A stretch of DNA of 64,000 nucleotides from Saururus chinensis (GCA_035235625.1 CP141141.1:40199719-40263718), one strand, 5' to 3'; counted from the first letter of the stretch, positions 23,899-35,654 are shown. Made by a program: numbers and translations. Notes: generated from the letters alone by a model not told the origin.

Positions 23899-24855
23899 TC
23901 ACAAGCCTCATCTCGACTTGGGTCGGGGCTCGACGTGAACTTGAATAAAAAAAATATAAATATATAAATATATATATATATATTTAAATTAAGTATATAA
24001 AACATCTAACATAATAAGAAAATTTTTATATTAAATAATAATAAATATCCTTCGTTAGGTATTACTACTGCACTTAGAACAATTGAATATTTTCACTAGC
24101 TGTGAAGAACATTATAACAAATAAAATTTAGATACATATACTCTAAAAAGTCAATTTAGGTAAATTGTGCTATAGTGATTATATAGACAATTGTGACTCA
24201 TATTTATAAATTTTGTTTTTGGGTTAAAATTTAGGAGTTATGAGCGATGACATTATATCATCTCTTCAATCCTTAATTTTTGTTTTAAATTTTAGAAGAG
24301 TTCTTGAGTATCTTAGGGTAATATCATAATGAAATTAATATATTTAGATATATTTATATATTTTATATATGTATATATATATATATATATATCTCAAATT
24401 AATAGCTTTATTTTAATTTTTAAAATAAATTAAAATAAATTAAATTTTAAAAATTAAATAGAGTTATTAATGTGAGATAAATAGAGTATATTAATATTTG
24501 TATATCCAAAATTTTTATTTTTAAAAGGTATATATCATACATAAAAATTACATATCTATTACAATTATAAAAATATATATATATTATATATTATATTTAT
24601 ATAATACATAATATTAATAAATATATATATAATTATATATATAATTTAAAAATTATATTCGAGTTTAAGTATGAGTTTAAGTTAAATATAAGTCCAGTTC
24701 AAATTTTATTTGAGCCAAGCCAAATAGGGGTAGGGGTATGCTTGAACTTAATTTGAGCCTATTCAAACACGAGTCGAACCAAATTCAAAACGAGCCTAAC
24801 TTATGCCGAACCAAGACTGGCCGCCTCCACGAGGCTATGCTCGCTAACGCCCGGA
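23779..24855. mobile_element. hAT-like non-autonomous element, second copy
   Basis: It resembles 1399-3110: left end TATGGTGTTAACGA, right end TCGCTAACGCCCGGA, GGGCTCGAGC/GAGCC words near both ends in opposite sense, an AT run after the left end, an internal TATCTATTACAATT box and the same small Stowaway-like relic (24375-24490). The inner GAAGAGTTYTTGRGTAT phrase is shared too. No matching 8-bp duplication was found, so the exact ends are uncertain. Confidence 0.5.
23844..23895. repeat. (TA)n microsatellite
   Basis: About 52 bases of TA dinucleotides near the left end of the second hAT-like copy. Confidence 0.95.
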
Positions 24856-25405
24856 TAGCAGGAAACCAAACTCTGCTCCCATCTAAAGCTAAATAAATGT
24901 ATACTGTCAATCTTAATTAATGTTGAGGAGGAAGGGACGTACAGCAGATAAGCTTTAGCCTTTAAGCAGCCAATTGTGCTGTGGCTTTCAGAGAGACTAT
25001 TTCCACGACGATGACATAACTGGGCACTGATTAGACTTATGCTGTTCATTGTATTTTATGTAAAGATACTGTATATTTAACTCTCTTTTTTGCATGTGTA
25101 GTTATTATCAAACAGATTACGATGAAACGAGTTTTTTTTTTATTACGAATAGAAACAAGTGTTTTATTTTTTGGGTAAAGGATATAAACAAGATTACTAT
25201 CATAAAAGCTTGGGAAGACAATGTTCCTCTGCGAGCTGGTCCTAGCTGCTTAATTTCCACTGCAAATTGTAGGCTGGATGGGCCAACACTGGAAACGGCC
25301 TGATGGAATGTGGCACCCGGGGACCCCTATCTCATCGCCCTTTGCTTGTAAAGTTCTTTTGGCCTCACATCTGTGGGATCCATTGAGGGCTTTTCTGGAC
25401 TACCC
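24856..25405. other. Intergenic DNA upstream of the PRE-type gene
   Basis: No gene seen. Composition becomes more balanced from about 25220, as is common toward a gene. Confidence 0.5.
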
Positions 25406-25522
25406 TCAGGTGCTTCTCCGCATCAAATCATGCACCGTCAAAGGCACACCTTCCGGCAAATGCTGCATCTCTGACGGTGCCACAAGCCCATTCAGCATCT
25501 CACTTTGTTCTTCTGCACTCAT
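25406..25522 (-). pseudogene. Small coding-like fragment, unknown
   Basis: A minus-strand frame of 38 codons begins MSAEEQSEMLNGL and ends LTVHDLMRRST. If one base near 25408 is skipped, the frame continues as EGSPEKPSMDPTDV to QRAMR and a stop near 25333. The composition (charged, Pro- and Met-rich, no low-complexity run) looks coding, and a TTTTCACAG acceptor-like signal precedes it. I do not recognise the family. It could be a pseudogene piece, a real short exon with a frameshift, or chance. Confidence 0.22.
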
Positions 25523-25776
25523 CGTACGAGATTAGCTGTGAAAACCAAACAGAAGTAATATTTTAGCAGGATTTAGATTCTAATGACTAACACTGGTACA
25601 TATAGGTCGCTAAATAATAAAAGCTAACGTGACTATGTCTTAGGAGTGCCTGACAGTCCCACTCCCAGCTTCTTCTCGTAACTCCATCTTCACTGATCAG
25701 CTCAACTGGGAGAACACAGAAACGACAGTTTGGCGTATCTTTCAATCTGATTCTCCGTCTCTCTCTCTGAAATCTC

Positions 25777-25786
25777 TATTTAAAAA
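25777..25786 (+). promoter_or_regulatory. Candidate TATA box of the PRE-type gene
   Basis: TATTTAAAAA lies 220 bases before the start codon, downstream of a TCTCTCTCT tract. A start site about 30 bases on, near 25808, would give a leader of about 190 bases. Confidence 0.5.
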
Positions 25787-25806
25787 CAAAGCTACCCCTT
25801 TCTTCC

Positions 25807-26052
25807 ATGCAGTTGTCTTCACTACCCAACACTAGAGTTGAGTTGTGTGCTATTTCTCTCAACTTCTCCCCATGCGCTCTCCCACTTTCACCGAAATTAT
25901 CCCTTCTTCCTGAGAGAGTTGTTAACACACACACTCTCTCCCTCTGTCCATCTGATTTCTTCTTACTAACTCGAACTCAAGCACACATTTTCAGACATGT
26001 CCAGCAGAAGTTCTCATTCCAGGCAGTCCGGAGCTGCCAGGCTATCAGATGA
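25807..26052 (+). promoter_or_regulatory. Possible overlapping upstream ORF in the PRE-type leader
   Basis: An ATG at 25807 opens an 81-codon frame that runs across the bHLH start codon (25997) in another frame and stops inside the main coding sequence. If the transcript starts at or before 25807, ribosomes using it would bypass the main start. The peptide has no known domain. Whether the ATG is in the mRNA is uncertain because the likely start site is within a few bases. Confidence 0.3.
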
Positions 26053-26375
26053 ACAGATTGCAGACCTAGTCAACAAATTACAAGCTCTGCTCCCTGAAAT
26101 TCGAGGAAGGAGAATAAACAAGGTAACATGGTCTCTCCCATACTTGAGTTTGTCATAGCATGGCGAATTTTTTTATTTTATCATGCAACTTTCTCACAGA
26201 TTGTACATACAATTCTTGATAGGCATCGGCTGCGAGGGTCTTGCAGGAGACATGCAACTACGTTCGGAGCTTACACCGAGAGGTGGGCGACTTAAGCGAG
26301 AGGCTCGCAGAGTTGCTGGCCACCACAGACTCCAACAGCGCTCAAGCTGCCATTATTAGAAGTTTGCTGCAGTAA
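25997..26375 (+). CDS. PRE/ILI-type atypical (non-DNA-binding) bHLH protein
   Basis: Two exons, 25997-26122 and 26223-26375, are joined by a 100-base GT..AG intron in phase 0 and give 92 residues, the usual length for this family. The protein has a short Ser/Arg-rich N-terminus, then helix 1 ([20 protein letters not shown], residues 16-35), a loop (RGRRINK) and helix 2 ([18 protein letters not shown]). The tail [19 protein letters not shown] is the family signature of PACLOBUTRAZOL RESISTANCE/ILI/KIDARI proteins. The basic DNA-contact residues are missing. Such proteins act in the nucleus by binding inhibitory bHLH partners (IBH1, HFR1 types) and so promote cell elongation downstream of brassinosteroid, gibberellin, auxin and light signals. 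The intron position (after RINK) is the family's own. A TATA box, a CT-rich leader and an AATAAA at 26608 support an intact gene. Which PRE member it is cannot be decided. Confidence 0.95.
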
Positions 26376-27412
26376 CAGTAGCGGCACTTATCTTTTGTAT
26401 GTTACCCCTTTGGCTTTGAATAACCCATGCTTGCTTGGTGATGAATCACTTGATCTCTTAATGCAGTTCATTTTGTAATCTGCACTAGCAAGTGATCTTG
26501 AGTTTCTTCTACTGAGGAAGAAGAAGAAGTAGAATAGTAGATGGTAGCCCCTCACTGTCCTGGAAATAGACAAGATCACGTTGGTATAACTGACGGGTCA
26601 AATATGCAATAAAATTGATGGAATCTCAGATCGTGACATTGCCATGAGCATGTTTCCCTTTTCACTCGCTAAAAAGGATTATGTTGTGAAATCTCACCCG
26701 TCATAATCACCGAAAATAGGAACGGTCGTAAATGGGAACAGTCGTACTTACCGACTGCGTGCCCAGTTCGTACTCACGCCAGCAGGCCCCAGCACAACGA
26801 AATTAGAAATACTTCAAATAATGAAATTATTTATAGTTCAGATACATTTCGTAATGGCAAAACTCTTAAGACCATCACCAAGGGCCCTAAAGAAATTTTT
26901 TTTATTTTTTATCAATTCTTTCACATTTATATTTTATTCTTAAATTTTGCAAATAAAACCTCTAATCATATAAGACACGTAAAGATGCATGCTACCGTAT
27001 GGTTGACAATCGCTAATAATAAATAAATTATTCATTCCTTCCATAGCAATTGGTGAACATTAGTGTTCTAATGCAATAAGCTTACATTGTGTGTACTAAC
27101 ACAATCAGCACATCGCATAGCCTTTGTCTATTTAGATTTTCCATCAAAGTAAGGTTAACAATTTGGTTGTGGATATCAGATAGTTTTTTTCAATTTCCCT
27201 ATGGCTGGCTCTAAACTATGAGAAATTATCCAGTGTAACTAATGCACAAGTCGCATGGTGCATAGGTTCACTCACTGTTTAACATGTTTTAATACTTTCT
27301 ACATGAGTAATTTTACATTTTGACTTATCCAAAGCTCAGTTCCAGTGTATACTTTTTCCTTAACTAGAGTGACCTACAAGTACTAGCTCATTGAGTTTGT
27401 CAACTAGTTATA

Positions 27413-27611
27413 CTCCCTCTTCCTAAATTAATAGTTCCATTTGGCAAAAAAAAATTATTCCACATTAATAGCTTCATTTTGTTAAATTAAATTTGTTGAG
27501 TACTTAAAAATGTATCACAAGTTTATTTTTCCTTCTCTTATATGTTAGTTTTAATTTTTAATAAAAATAATTATTTTTCTAAATATAGTTATTAATATAG
27601 GACAGAGGGAC
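27413..27611. mobile_element. Stowaway-like MITE
   Basis: The left end CTCCCTCTTCCTAAATTAAT and the complement of the right end (GTCCCTCTGTCCTATATTAA) form inverted repeats, and TA lies on both sides (27411-27412 and 27612-27613). This is the target preference of Tc1/Mariner MITEs. Length is about 199 bases and nothing is encoded. Confidence 0.65.
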
Positions 27612-27949
27612 TATAAAGCATAGAACTATTTTCAACCCTACATATAAATACAAAAGTAGCATTTTGCAAGCCCGTTGATTCCTATAACATGTAGATAATT
27701 CTTGTATTGCATGCCTTTAGGCAATTTTATCTAACTCTAAGTTGGACATCATTAACATCAATGTCTAACACAACTGATTATGACATGTATCGTACTACTA
27801 TATAAACAAGTTGAGTGACAATAGATTTTTGCCCCTATATTGCTCTCATATTTTCCTCTAGTCCCCTTTAATACAAGTTTAAATATGTATGTGATATCAG
27901 GGTATTTAAGTAAAATTATTTACCTAGATTCTTTTATATGATTGTCACA

Positions 27950-28940
27950 TGTCAACTTAAAACTAGTTGTTGATATGATATAGATCCTACTTTTTATGTT
28001 ATGCTAATTTTAAGTTTGTAAGATTATCTTTTGTACTTTAGAGCTCATATTTGTGGGTCTCATATTCACAAGTTTTTAGCGTCGGTAGAAATCTCTCAAC
28101 GAGCTCTCTTAAATGAGACCCCACGTGAGGATATTTTCTCAAACTTTTTTGTGGGTCTCATGCATATAGCACGCTTCACGAATGCCCTCACATTTTCTAA
28201 TTATAATAAACTTTAATACAAGCTTAAATTTATATGTGATATTATATTATTTTATAAAATTATTTACTTAGATTCTTTTAACTTACTACCGCATGTCAAC
28301 CTAATATTAGTTATTGATTGGCATATGACTTATTTTTTAAGTTATGCTGATTTTGACTTTGTAAGGTTATATCTTTTACTCTCGAACTCAAATTATATTC
28401 ACATGTCCTTAAAATTGTTGAAAAGTTCTCGATGAGCTTTAATTTATCAAATGAGATCCCTCATGAATTTATTTTCTTGAACTTTTTTTGGGTCCCACAC
28501 ATATAACACGTTTTACTATGAAAAAATATTACAATTTTTTATATATTATACATGTTTGGATTCATGTATTTATGATGCTATTAGAAAACTCCCTTAATGA
28601 GCTCTATCAAATACCTAGTGCCAAAATTGGTCTTGAATATAAATGAAATACTGCTCTAGGTGTGAAGTCTTTTGTCACTATTGTCTTTGTCAACCAATAT
28701 GGTCTAATATTAAGCCTATAAAATTTGGACTTGTTATTGCTTACTATGAATGTATATGAGTTAATATAGTACTTACAATCATATGTGCTTATAATTTATG
28801 ATCCCTATGATCCTGAAAATATGTATTATAACTAAAGTATGCAAATGAAACCTTCATTCGACACATACTTTTTTTCCATTTTCTTCTATTTATCTTTACA
28901 TGATTAATATGTGTGCATGCTTGCCCGTTTACTCTAAATC
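27950..28940. repeat. Dispersed repeat, two partial tandem copies
   Basis: Positions about 27970-28200 and 28310-28940 repeat one another: TTTTTARGTTATGCTRATTTT, then a GAGCTCTMTYAAATGAGAYC box and then TTGAACTTTTTTNGGGTC. The longer copy also matches 57640-58280 in an intron of the sucrose transporter gene. No coding capacity; class unknown. Confidence 0.6.
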
Positions 28941-29266
28941 AAATTGAAATGTTGCACATCAATAATAGTTTATATGAAAAACATAAAAGGTGAAACTTCA
29001 CCTTTTTTATGACCATGATGACCCTACGATTTGCACTCGTTCTAGGTGACTCATCTATGAAGAATTCAACCTCTAATACAAACTAACTATTAAATTACAT
29101 GAGAAATAGAATGTGTAGTAATATATGGCTTGGTAACTACAATGAGACTCTTTTTACTTTTAATTTGTAACCTTACTTTTATTGAGTACTTATGTTTGCA
29201 AATGTTGATTATTTTTTCCTAAATTTAGGCTCAGAACTTTATTTATTATATCAAGACAATTGCCGA

Positions 29267-29599
29267 TAGGGATGCCACACGGGTCGGGTATATAGTAAAA
29301 CCCAACCCAGCCCTAATGAGTCAAGTTTGGGTTTCTAAATTCAACTCAAATAGTTGTTTGGGTTGGGTTTAGGTCTTAGTAATCCAACTCAACCCGACCT
29401 GATTAAGGTTATAAATATAAATTTTTAAGATTTTTTTTGTATTTTGATAAAACCCAACCCGACCCTAATGGATTGGGCTTAGGTTTTCAAATTGAACCCA
29501 AATATCTATTCAGGTCAGATCTGAGTTTTCAATTTTTTAAATAGTATCGAGCTTAGGTTTGGCAAAACTCGACCCAAACCTGACCTCACAACATCCTTA
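29267..29599. mobile_element. Small hAT-like element with 8-bp target duplication
   Basis: The left end TAGGGATGCCACACGGGTCG and the complement of the right end (TAAGGATGTTGTGAGGTCAG) form a terminal inverted repeat. ATTGCCGA (29259-29266) and ATCGCTGA (29600-29607) flank it, 6 of 8 identical with both differences transitions. The inside repeats AACCCGACCC words. Length is 333 bases and nothing is encoded. Confidence 0.6.
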
Positions 29600-29611
29600 A
29601 TCGCTGATCAA

Positions 29612-29812
29612 TACTCTCATTATCCCATATTAATAACTTCATTGGGAAAAATAGTATTTTTTATTTAAGGATAAGACCCAAAACTAAAGGAATATAAAAT
29701 AGCCTCTGAAAAGTCAAGTACCAAGCTGCTTAAATTGAGCCAAATAGGGCTACTAATACCTGGCAATTTTTTTTCTAAATGAAGCCATTAATATTGGACA
29801 TAAGAGATTTCA
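29612..29812. mobile_element. Stowaway-like MITE relic
   Basis: The left arm CTCTCATTATCCCATATTAA and the complement of the right arm (CTCTTATGTCCAATATTAAT) are inverted repeats followed on both sides by GCTTCATT-like words. It is about 200 bases long and has no coding capacity. Confidence 0.5.
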
Positions 29813-31277
29813 ATTTTCTTTGATACATCAATAGCCGTGTCCTTTGTTTAAATCAGTTAGTTGATTTCTCAGCATGTAAGCATTTGCCTTATTATAATAA
29901 ACTTTTTTAATATAATATATTTTATTGAATATTTATTATTTTTATATAATAAATAGAATTATCTTACTTTATCCCCACTCCTCCTTAGAGATAAGAGGGT
30001 GGAGGGAGAGAGGTGAGAGAAGAGAGAGGTGAGAGGGGGGGGAGGAGAGGAGAGAGGAGGGAGAGAGATAGGAGAGAGAGGGCAGAGAAAATGAAATATT
30101 GCTAAAACAGTAATGCTAAAACGTTTTAGCACTATCGCTAAAATGTTTTAGCATATCATTTAAATCCCAAATATTTATTGAATTAATTTAACTATTTACA
30201 ACTATTTATTATAGTTGTTACAAGCTGTTACTTGGAAGATGATTTGCTCTTTCTAGCATCTCATATCTATCTGCATTTTTTTGATAGAAAAATATACATT
30301 TGTAATTTACATTTTATATTCTCTTAAACTCACTTTGTTTTGATATTTCTCATTTGGTTGCTTTGTCTAATTTTTCTAGTCTTATAGGTCAGGGTTCATA
30401 TTTAATCATATGTGATGAAAACTTAACTAGCTACACAAGACAATTTGTAAAAAATATTTTTGTCGCTCTTAGAATAGTTTAGATTCTATTTTGATGACTC
30501 AAACACATGAATATTTTTTGTTTTTGATAATAAACTTATGGAGTGTTTGTTTGTGTAAGGAAATAATTGGTGGGTTTGGTGTAGAATTGGTGAGCCAACT
30601 CTATTTTGTTTGATGTTAGACTCAAGTTAGCTCAAATAAAAGTTCTTGGGCTAATAGAACCAAACTTTTACTTGGCCCATCTTAAATTGATTTGGTTTTA
30701 GTGTTAGTTTGCTTAACTTTAAATGAGTGGTGTAGGTGATTTTTTATCTGAGTTTTGGTATATGTTGGTAGGAATCATGATAACGTTACAAATCATGTAT
30801 ATATGAGACCACAAAATTTGGAATGATGTTTTACTTATTGAAATATGTTGGAATCAACAATTTTTAAATGACCAAACAAGTTTAAGTGAAAATTTGAAAA
30901 AGTTGAAGTAAAAAAAAATTAATATGGGAGGACTCTTCTAAATTTTTAGGTGATGATGTCATCATCCGGTCAACCTAGGTTGACCCAATCCAACAACTAA
31001 TCTGGGATAAGGTCCAGGGTGGGTTTTAAAATATTACTTTAAAGAGACACTAATATATCATGTGCATCACTGCATATAGTCTCATTCTTGCCAACAAGAC
31101 ACATGAATGTGAGAAGACAATTGTTATTCTTCTCACATTTTGGATTAATATAAAATAGGTAGTGGATGCATGTTTTGGAGTTGGACTCATATGATAGGAT
31201 AAAATTATTAAAAAAAAGTATTTTTATTAGTTATATGCTTAATATATGTGTCTATTTACATTTCATGTTTAGTTTTT
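29813..31277. other. Intergenic DNA with purine tract and palindromes
   Basis: A nearly pure GA tract occupies 29992-30090. It is followed by two 18-bp palindromes (30114-30131 perfect, 30136-30153 near-perfect). The remainder is AT-rich and without genes. Confidence 0.6.
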
Positions 31278-31460
31278 GGGTAAATTATTTAAATAATATT
31301 TTTAATTTTTTTACCAAATTAACCCACTTTGGGAAATATTTCCCAAAAGTGGTGTTCTTTTTATCCACGTAGGCACTAGCCAAGCACTGGCACCTGTGTG
31401 GTTTTTTAAAAAAAAATTAATTGATTTCGTCCTGTGGAAGGACGAAATCTAAAAATAAAA
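31278..31460 (+). repeat. MULE terminal inverted repeat, left
   Basis: It pairs with 39250-39433. It includes a perfect 10-bp-arm hairpin at 31423-31449 (GATTTCGTCC, loop of 7, GGACGAAATC). Related half-sites continue to 31545. Confidence 0.85.
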
Positions 31461-31630
31461 TATGATTTCGTCCTTTTCAGGTCTCCACTAATTTCGTCCT
31501 TGTAAAGGACAAAACTTGATTTCATCATTCCAAATGACAAAATCAGGGCCCTTCAGCTTGATTCAATTTTTTTTTTAGGATAGCTTAGAACTGAAAGTAA
31601 CACTTGTTCTTGTATAATCCATACAACATC

Positions 31631-31759
31631 AAGTTTCAATTATCATCCACACAACATCAAATTTCAACTATCATCAACACAACATTAAATTTATCCACAT
31701 CAACTATCATCCACACAACATCAAATTTATCCACATCAACTATCATCCACACAACATAA
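31631..31759. repeat. Minisatellite, unit about 38 bp
   Basis: Three to four diverged units of CAACTATCATCCACACAACA followed by TCAAATTTATCCACAT inside the MULE, 3' of the PMD gene. Confidence 0.85.
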
Positions 31760-32499
31760 AAAAAGCATAAGATATAAATGTTTATAAAACATATAAATCT
31801 AACATCACATATGTTCAGAAAATGTTTAGTTCAAAACAAACATATCACAATTTTAATTCATTCAATTTCTTCTACTCCTACGTCCTCAACCCTGATAGTG
31901 TTGTACTAGCTCCTCCTGCTCCTCATGATCTGCCTGCTCCTACACTTCATGGTCTGCTTGATCCTCCTGCTCATGGACCGCCTGCTCCGGCTTCACATAA
32001 GTAACAAATGGCTTAACATGAGCTGGCCGCTGTTGTCTATAATATAGTATCGAATCTAGTTGGGAGAAATCTACATGTGGAGTAACTAGAAATGATGAAC
32101 GTGGAGGAGAGCTAGGTGCTGCTAATGAAGATGGAATATCAAGGAATGAATCGTGCCTTAGCTGTGTCTGAGCTGCCTCGTCAGTAGGATAATGTCCATG
32201 AACATCTGTAATCACTGACTGAAGTAGTGGCAAGCTACGAAGGACATCATCATGTTGCCTGAGCATCGACTGAAATGATGTTAATAAGACCTCACCTGAA
32301 GTATAGGTATTAATTGCGTTAGTCAAATATGCATGTGTAGGTCGCACTAAACCAAGCTATAAAAAAATAAACACTAAAAGTCAGATAAATAATAAATAAG
32401 AAATAAGAAAATATTATGATATAATTAACAAAGATATACTTACCAAAGCTGCCTCAGATGCACCCCTAGGCTGATATGTCATATCTTCTACATCATTGT

Positions 32500-33493
32500 T
32501 GTCATACCCCGACCCGAGAACCAACCCGGGCCGGGGGTCCAAAAGTGATAAAACCAAACCTAGAACCCGAGAGCGTCCATCTCTGAGTGCGAGAGTCTTC
32601 TCGTTCCTCTGCACGGTTCAGAACTTTAGAGCTCCGTTGCTCGTAGGCTAGAACTGACCTAATTATATATCTAATTCAGACCGGGCCAACATTGCATTGC
32701 CGTTGGTTGCCTACGTACATATCGGATAACATCCACGATGTTACTCCGATACGATCGGATCCGGACGTAGTTCTGCCTATTGGCTACTACATACATCAGG
32801 CACACCAAAAATACATATGTATAAAATACGTATCTTCAAGTATTTAATCGGAGTTATATGAAAACCCGATAAAATACCGACAACACACATCTCGCTCTAT
32901 CATAGAGACGAGCACCACACGACCACCACAACATGCCTTGCTCTATTCCGGAGCGGATACATCACATTCACACATCTCGCTCCATCACTGAGCCGAGACC
33001 AAACTCACACTACACGTCTCACTCTATCGTAGAGCGAGACAACACACATCATAACATAAAAGCACACATCTTGGTATATAAGTATATATCATGACATATA
33101 AGCACACATCATGGCATATAAGCATAACAAGCATATGGATCATAACATAGCACATATCATAACTAGCACATGTCGTTCTATAATTAAAATAGTAGGTAAG
33201 AAACTCTTACTCCCCTGATGTCTCATGAGGTAGAGGTATTCGGGATGCTCGTTTATGAGCATCCTCCCTTCAGATCCGGAGACAGCCTCCATACGTTCAT
33301 CGCTTTACACTAAAAGACAACTCGACCAACTCTCCCCTTTCTCGGAGATTTCTCGTTTTCTGTGCCCATGGGTGGCGGACAGAACCTCCCTTACTCGGGG
33401 TATTCCTCACACATCGTGGCCCTTCGGTGGAGAATGGAGTCTCCCCTACATCTGGCCACCTCTCTTGATCCGGCCCGGTAACGGAGGACGGAG

Positions 33494-33565
<72 letters not shown>

Positions 33566-34086
33566 GGTTGGAGGGAAACGGACAGAGCCTCCTCTTGCCC
33601 CAGGTCGTTTCCCCTTTCTAGGAGCGCCAACTTGAGGAATGGACTAGCGGCGCTGCTGACGCCAACCGCTGGTGTCATGATGCCAACTATTTTGTCTTAC
33701 ATGATAAAAATAATATTTTTCTATATTATTTTAATCTAAAAAATATCTAAACTTCAACATGCGATACCTTCTTACCCCGAAGTCGGAATCGTGCATTCTT
33801 TGTATCGATGGACTTGTATCGACGAGCCATTCGAAACAAGACAATATATGGGTAGGTTATCCCACACTTTTTATGTGGGTCCCGCCCATGTGGCATGCTT
33901 TCCGAGGTCATAGCTTTCGCTCCCGGCCTATGTTTTGTGTGTCCTTTAAATCGCTATGCTCGTTACTCCGAGCTCTACCCATATACAGGGTTTTATCCCT
34001 TGAAACCCCGCCAACACTTAATCAGAAATTACCAAATTACCCTTAACCCACCCGGGTTAAGTGTAACTGAAAAACGGGTTGTTACA
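32500..34086 (-). mobile_element. Solo LTR nested in the MULE (copy B)
   Basis: Plus strand reads TGTCATACCCCGACCCG at the left end and GGGTTGTTACA at the right. The body matches copy A (9053-10933) throughout, for example CGTAGGCTAGAAC, GGGCCAAC, TTGGTTGCCTAYGTAC and CACACTTTTTATGTRGGT. It lies in minus orientation like copy A. The flanks ATTGT and ATCGC agree at 3 of 5 positions with C/T differences, a degraded target duplication at best. No internal sequence is present. It carries a (TC)n run at 33494-33563. Confidence 0.8.
33494..33563. repeat. (TC)n microsatellite
   Basis: About 70 bases of TC dinucleotides inside solo LTR copy B; copy A lacks it. Confidence 0.97.
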
Positions 34087-35654
34087 ATCGCGCAGTAAAA
34101 TATATCGCCATGTAATGGGTAAATACCACTGCATATATGGGCTACAAACATCTCGTGATGTTGTAGCCATCTCCCCTCATATAATAGTGGCTCTCCTATC
34201 ATCCCATTGAGCAATATATGCTGCATAATGTCGCCTAGTCGGTAATATGGCGGCCTTGTCGAGTGATGTGATGGACAAACTCGACAGTAAGAGGTGGGAC
34301 CTCTTGCTCCAAGTTAAATTGGAGCATCACACGATCTGACAAGTACATCTCCATAATCTCAAAACAAATGAGTGGTGTTCATGAAAGCCACACATCTCGA
34401 CCCTCGGTGTAAAGAGGAGGTAACACAGCCAAAACCTCCGGCGAGTACGGCTGCTAAATAACCTACACATTTTATAAAGATAATTAAGTTTAAATTACCT
34501 TACATATCTTATAATCATTGTATGAAATTTGATAATGAAGTAAAATTACCTGATAAAGCCGCTGGTGGTCTAACTCTCCTCTATACAAATGGAGGACTCC
34601 TTGTGGATTTTCACTTTTTCTCTTTAGAACATTCCACCTTAAGGAGTCAAATTTAAAACATGACTTCAACATATCCAAATAAAACCATGCTAAAAACATT
34701 AAGTTTTAAAAATAAAAACACCCTACCTCGCTCTTAATGGAGCACCCTCGACTAAGTGACCCATCTCAATACTTGGTCGGCCGACATGTAAATGCTCCCA
34801 CGACCATAGTTGTGTCACAAAATAAAAAGTAATTATGCGTGTAAAAAAATTTAACTTCAACAAATTCATTTACCTAAAGAAGCGTCAGACAACCTGCAAT
34901 CCCCAAAGGCATGACATGACATGTTTTTCCTAACTCTCAGTATAAAAATGCAAGAGTGGCATTGTCCCATGCATAAGTGTCTGCCATGTCGAAGTCCGCA
35001 AGGAGGGAGAGATATGCAACATGTACATGGCTACTCGTGTTATCCGCAAATATTGTAGCCCCAAGTAAATGTAATAAATATGCTCGTGCATGCTGCTTGA
35101 ACACTATCTTCGTGGCATCCACTGGGAGCTCATGAAACTCACCTAAGAGTCATCTAAGGCTCACTTGGCTACCACGGATCATTGTAGTAGGAGGAGCTCT
35201 GCCAAGGAGTCTGACTAATAAATCCAAATGACCTCCTTCTATCGTGCCTGTCACAGCCTCTCCATCGATGCGAAGTCCTAAAAGAACTGCCACATCCATG
35301 AGAGTGATCAACATCTCCCCATAAGGTAGGTGAAACGTTTGTGTCTCCCTCCATCTCTCCACAAGAGCTGTTAATAAAGGCCGATCGAGACGAATGTACT
35401 GTAGATGAATAAAATGTCCACATCTTGCTCGCTCGATATATGGTAGAATACGCTCATCTACGGGCCAATGGCGGAGATATTTAAAATGTTTGATGCACTC
35501 AAGGCACCCGGGGTCCTATAATAAATTTAAATATTATAACCCAACATAATATATAGTCTTAAAAAATGAAACAAATTTCATGAATAGTTATAATACCTCT
35601 ACTCGCCAAATAGAAGTCGACCTATGCGATTCTTGCTGCACAAGTACAATCTCA

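Larger units (their letters stand above)
26376..29266. other. PRE-gene 3' region and intergenic DNA
   Basis: The 3' UTR probably ends after AATAAA at 26608-26613. Beyond about 26900 the DNA is AT-rich and holds a MITE (27413-27611) and a dispersed repeat (27950-28940). No gene seen. Confidence 0.5.

Noticed and set aside
33255..33678. Frames with long Ser-Leu or Arg-Glu runs
   Set aside because: They translate the TC microsatellite within the solo LTR.
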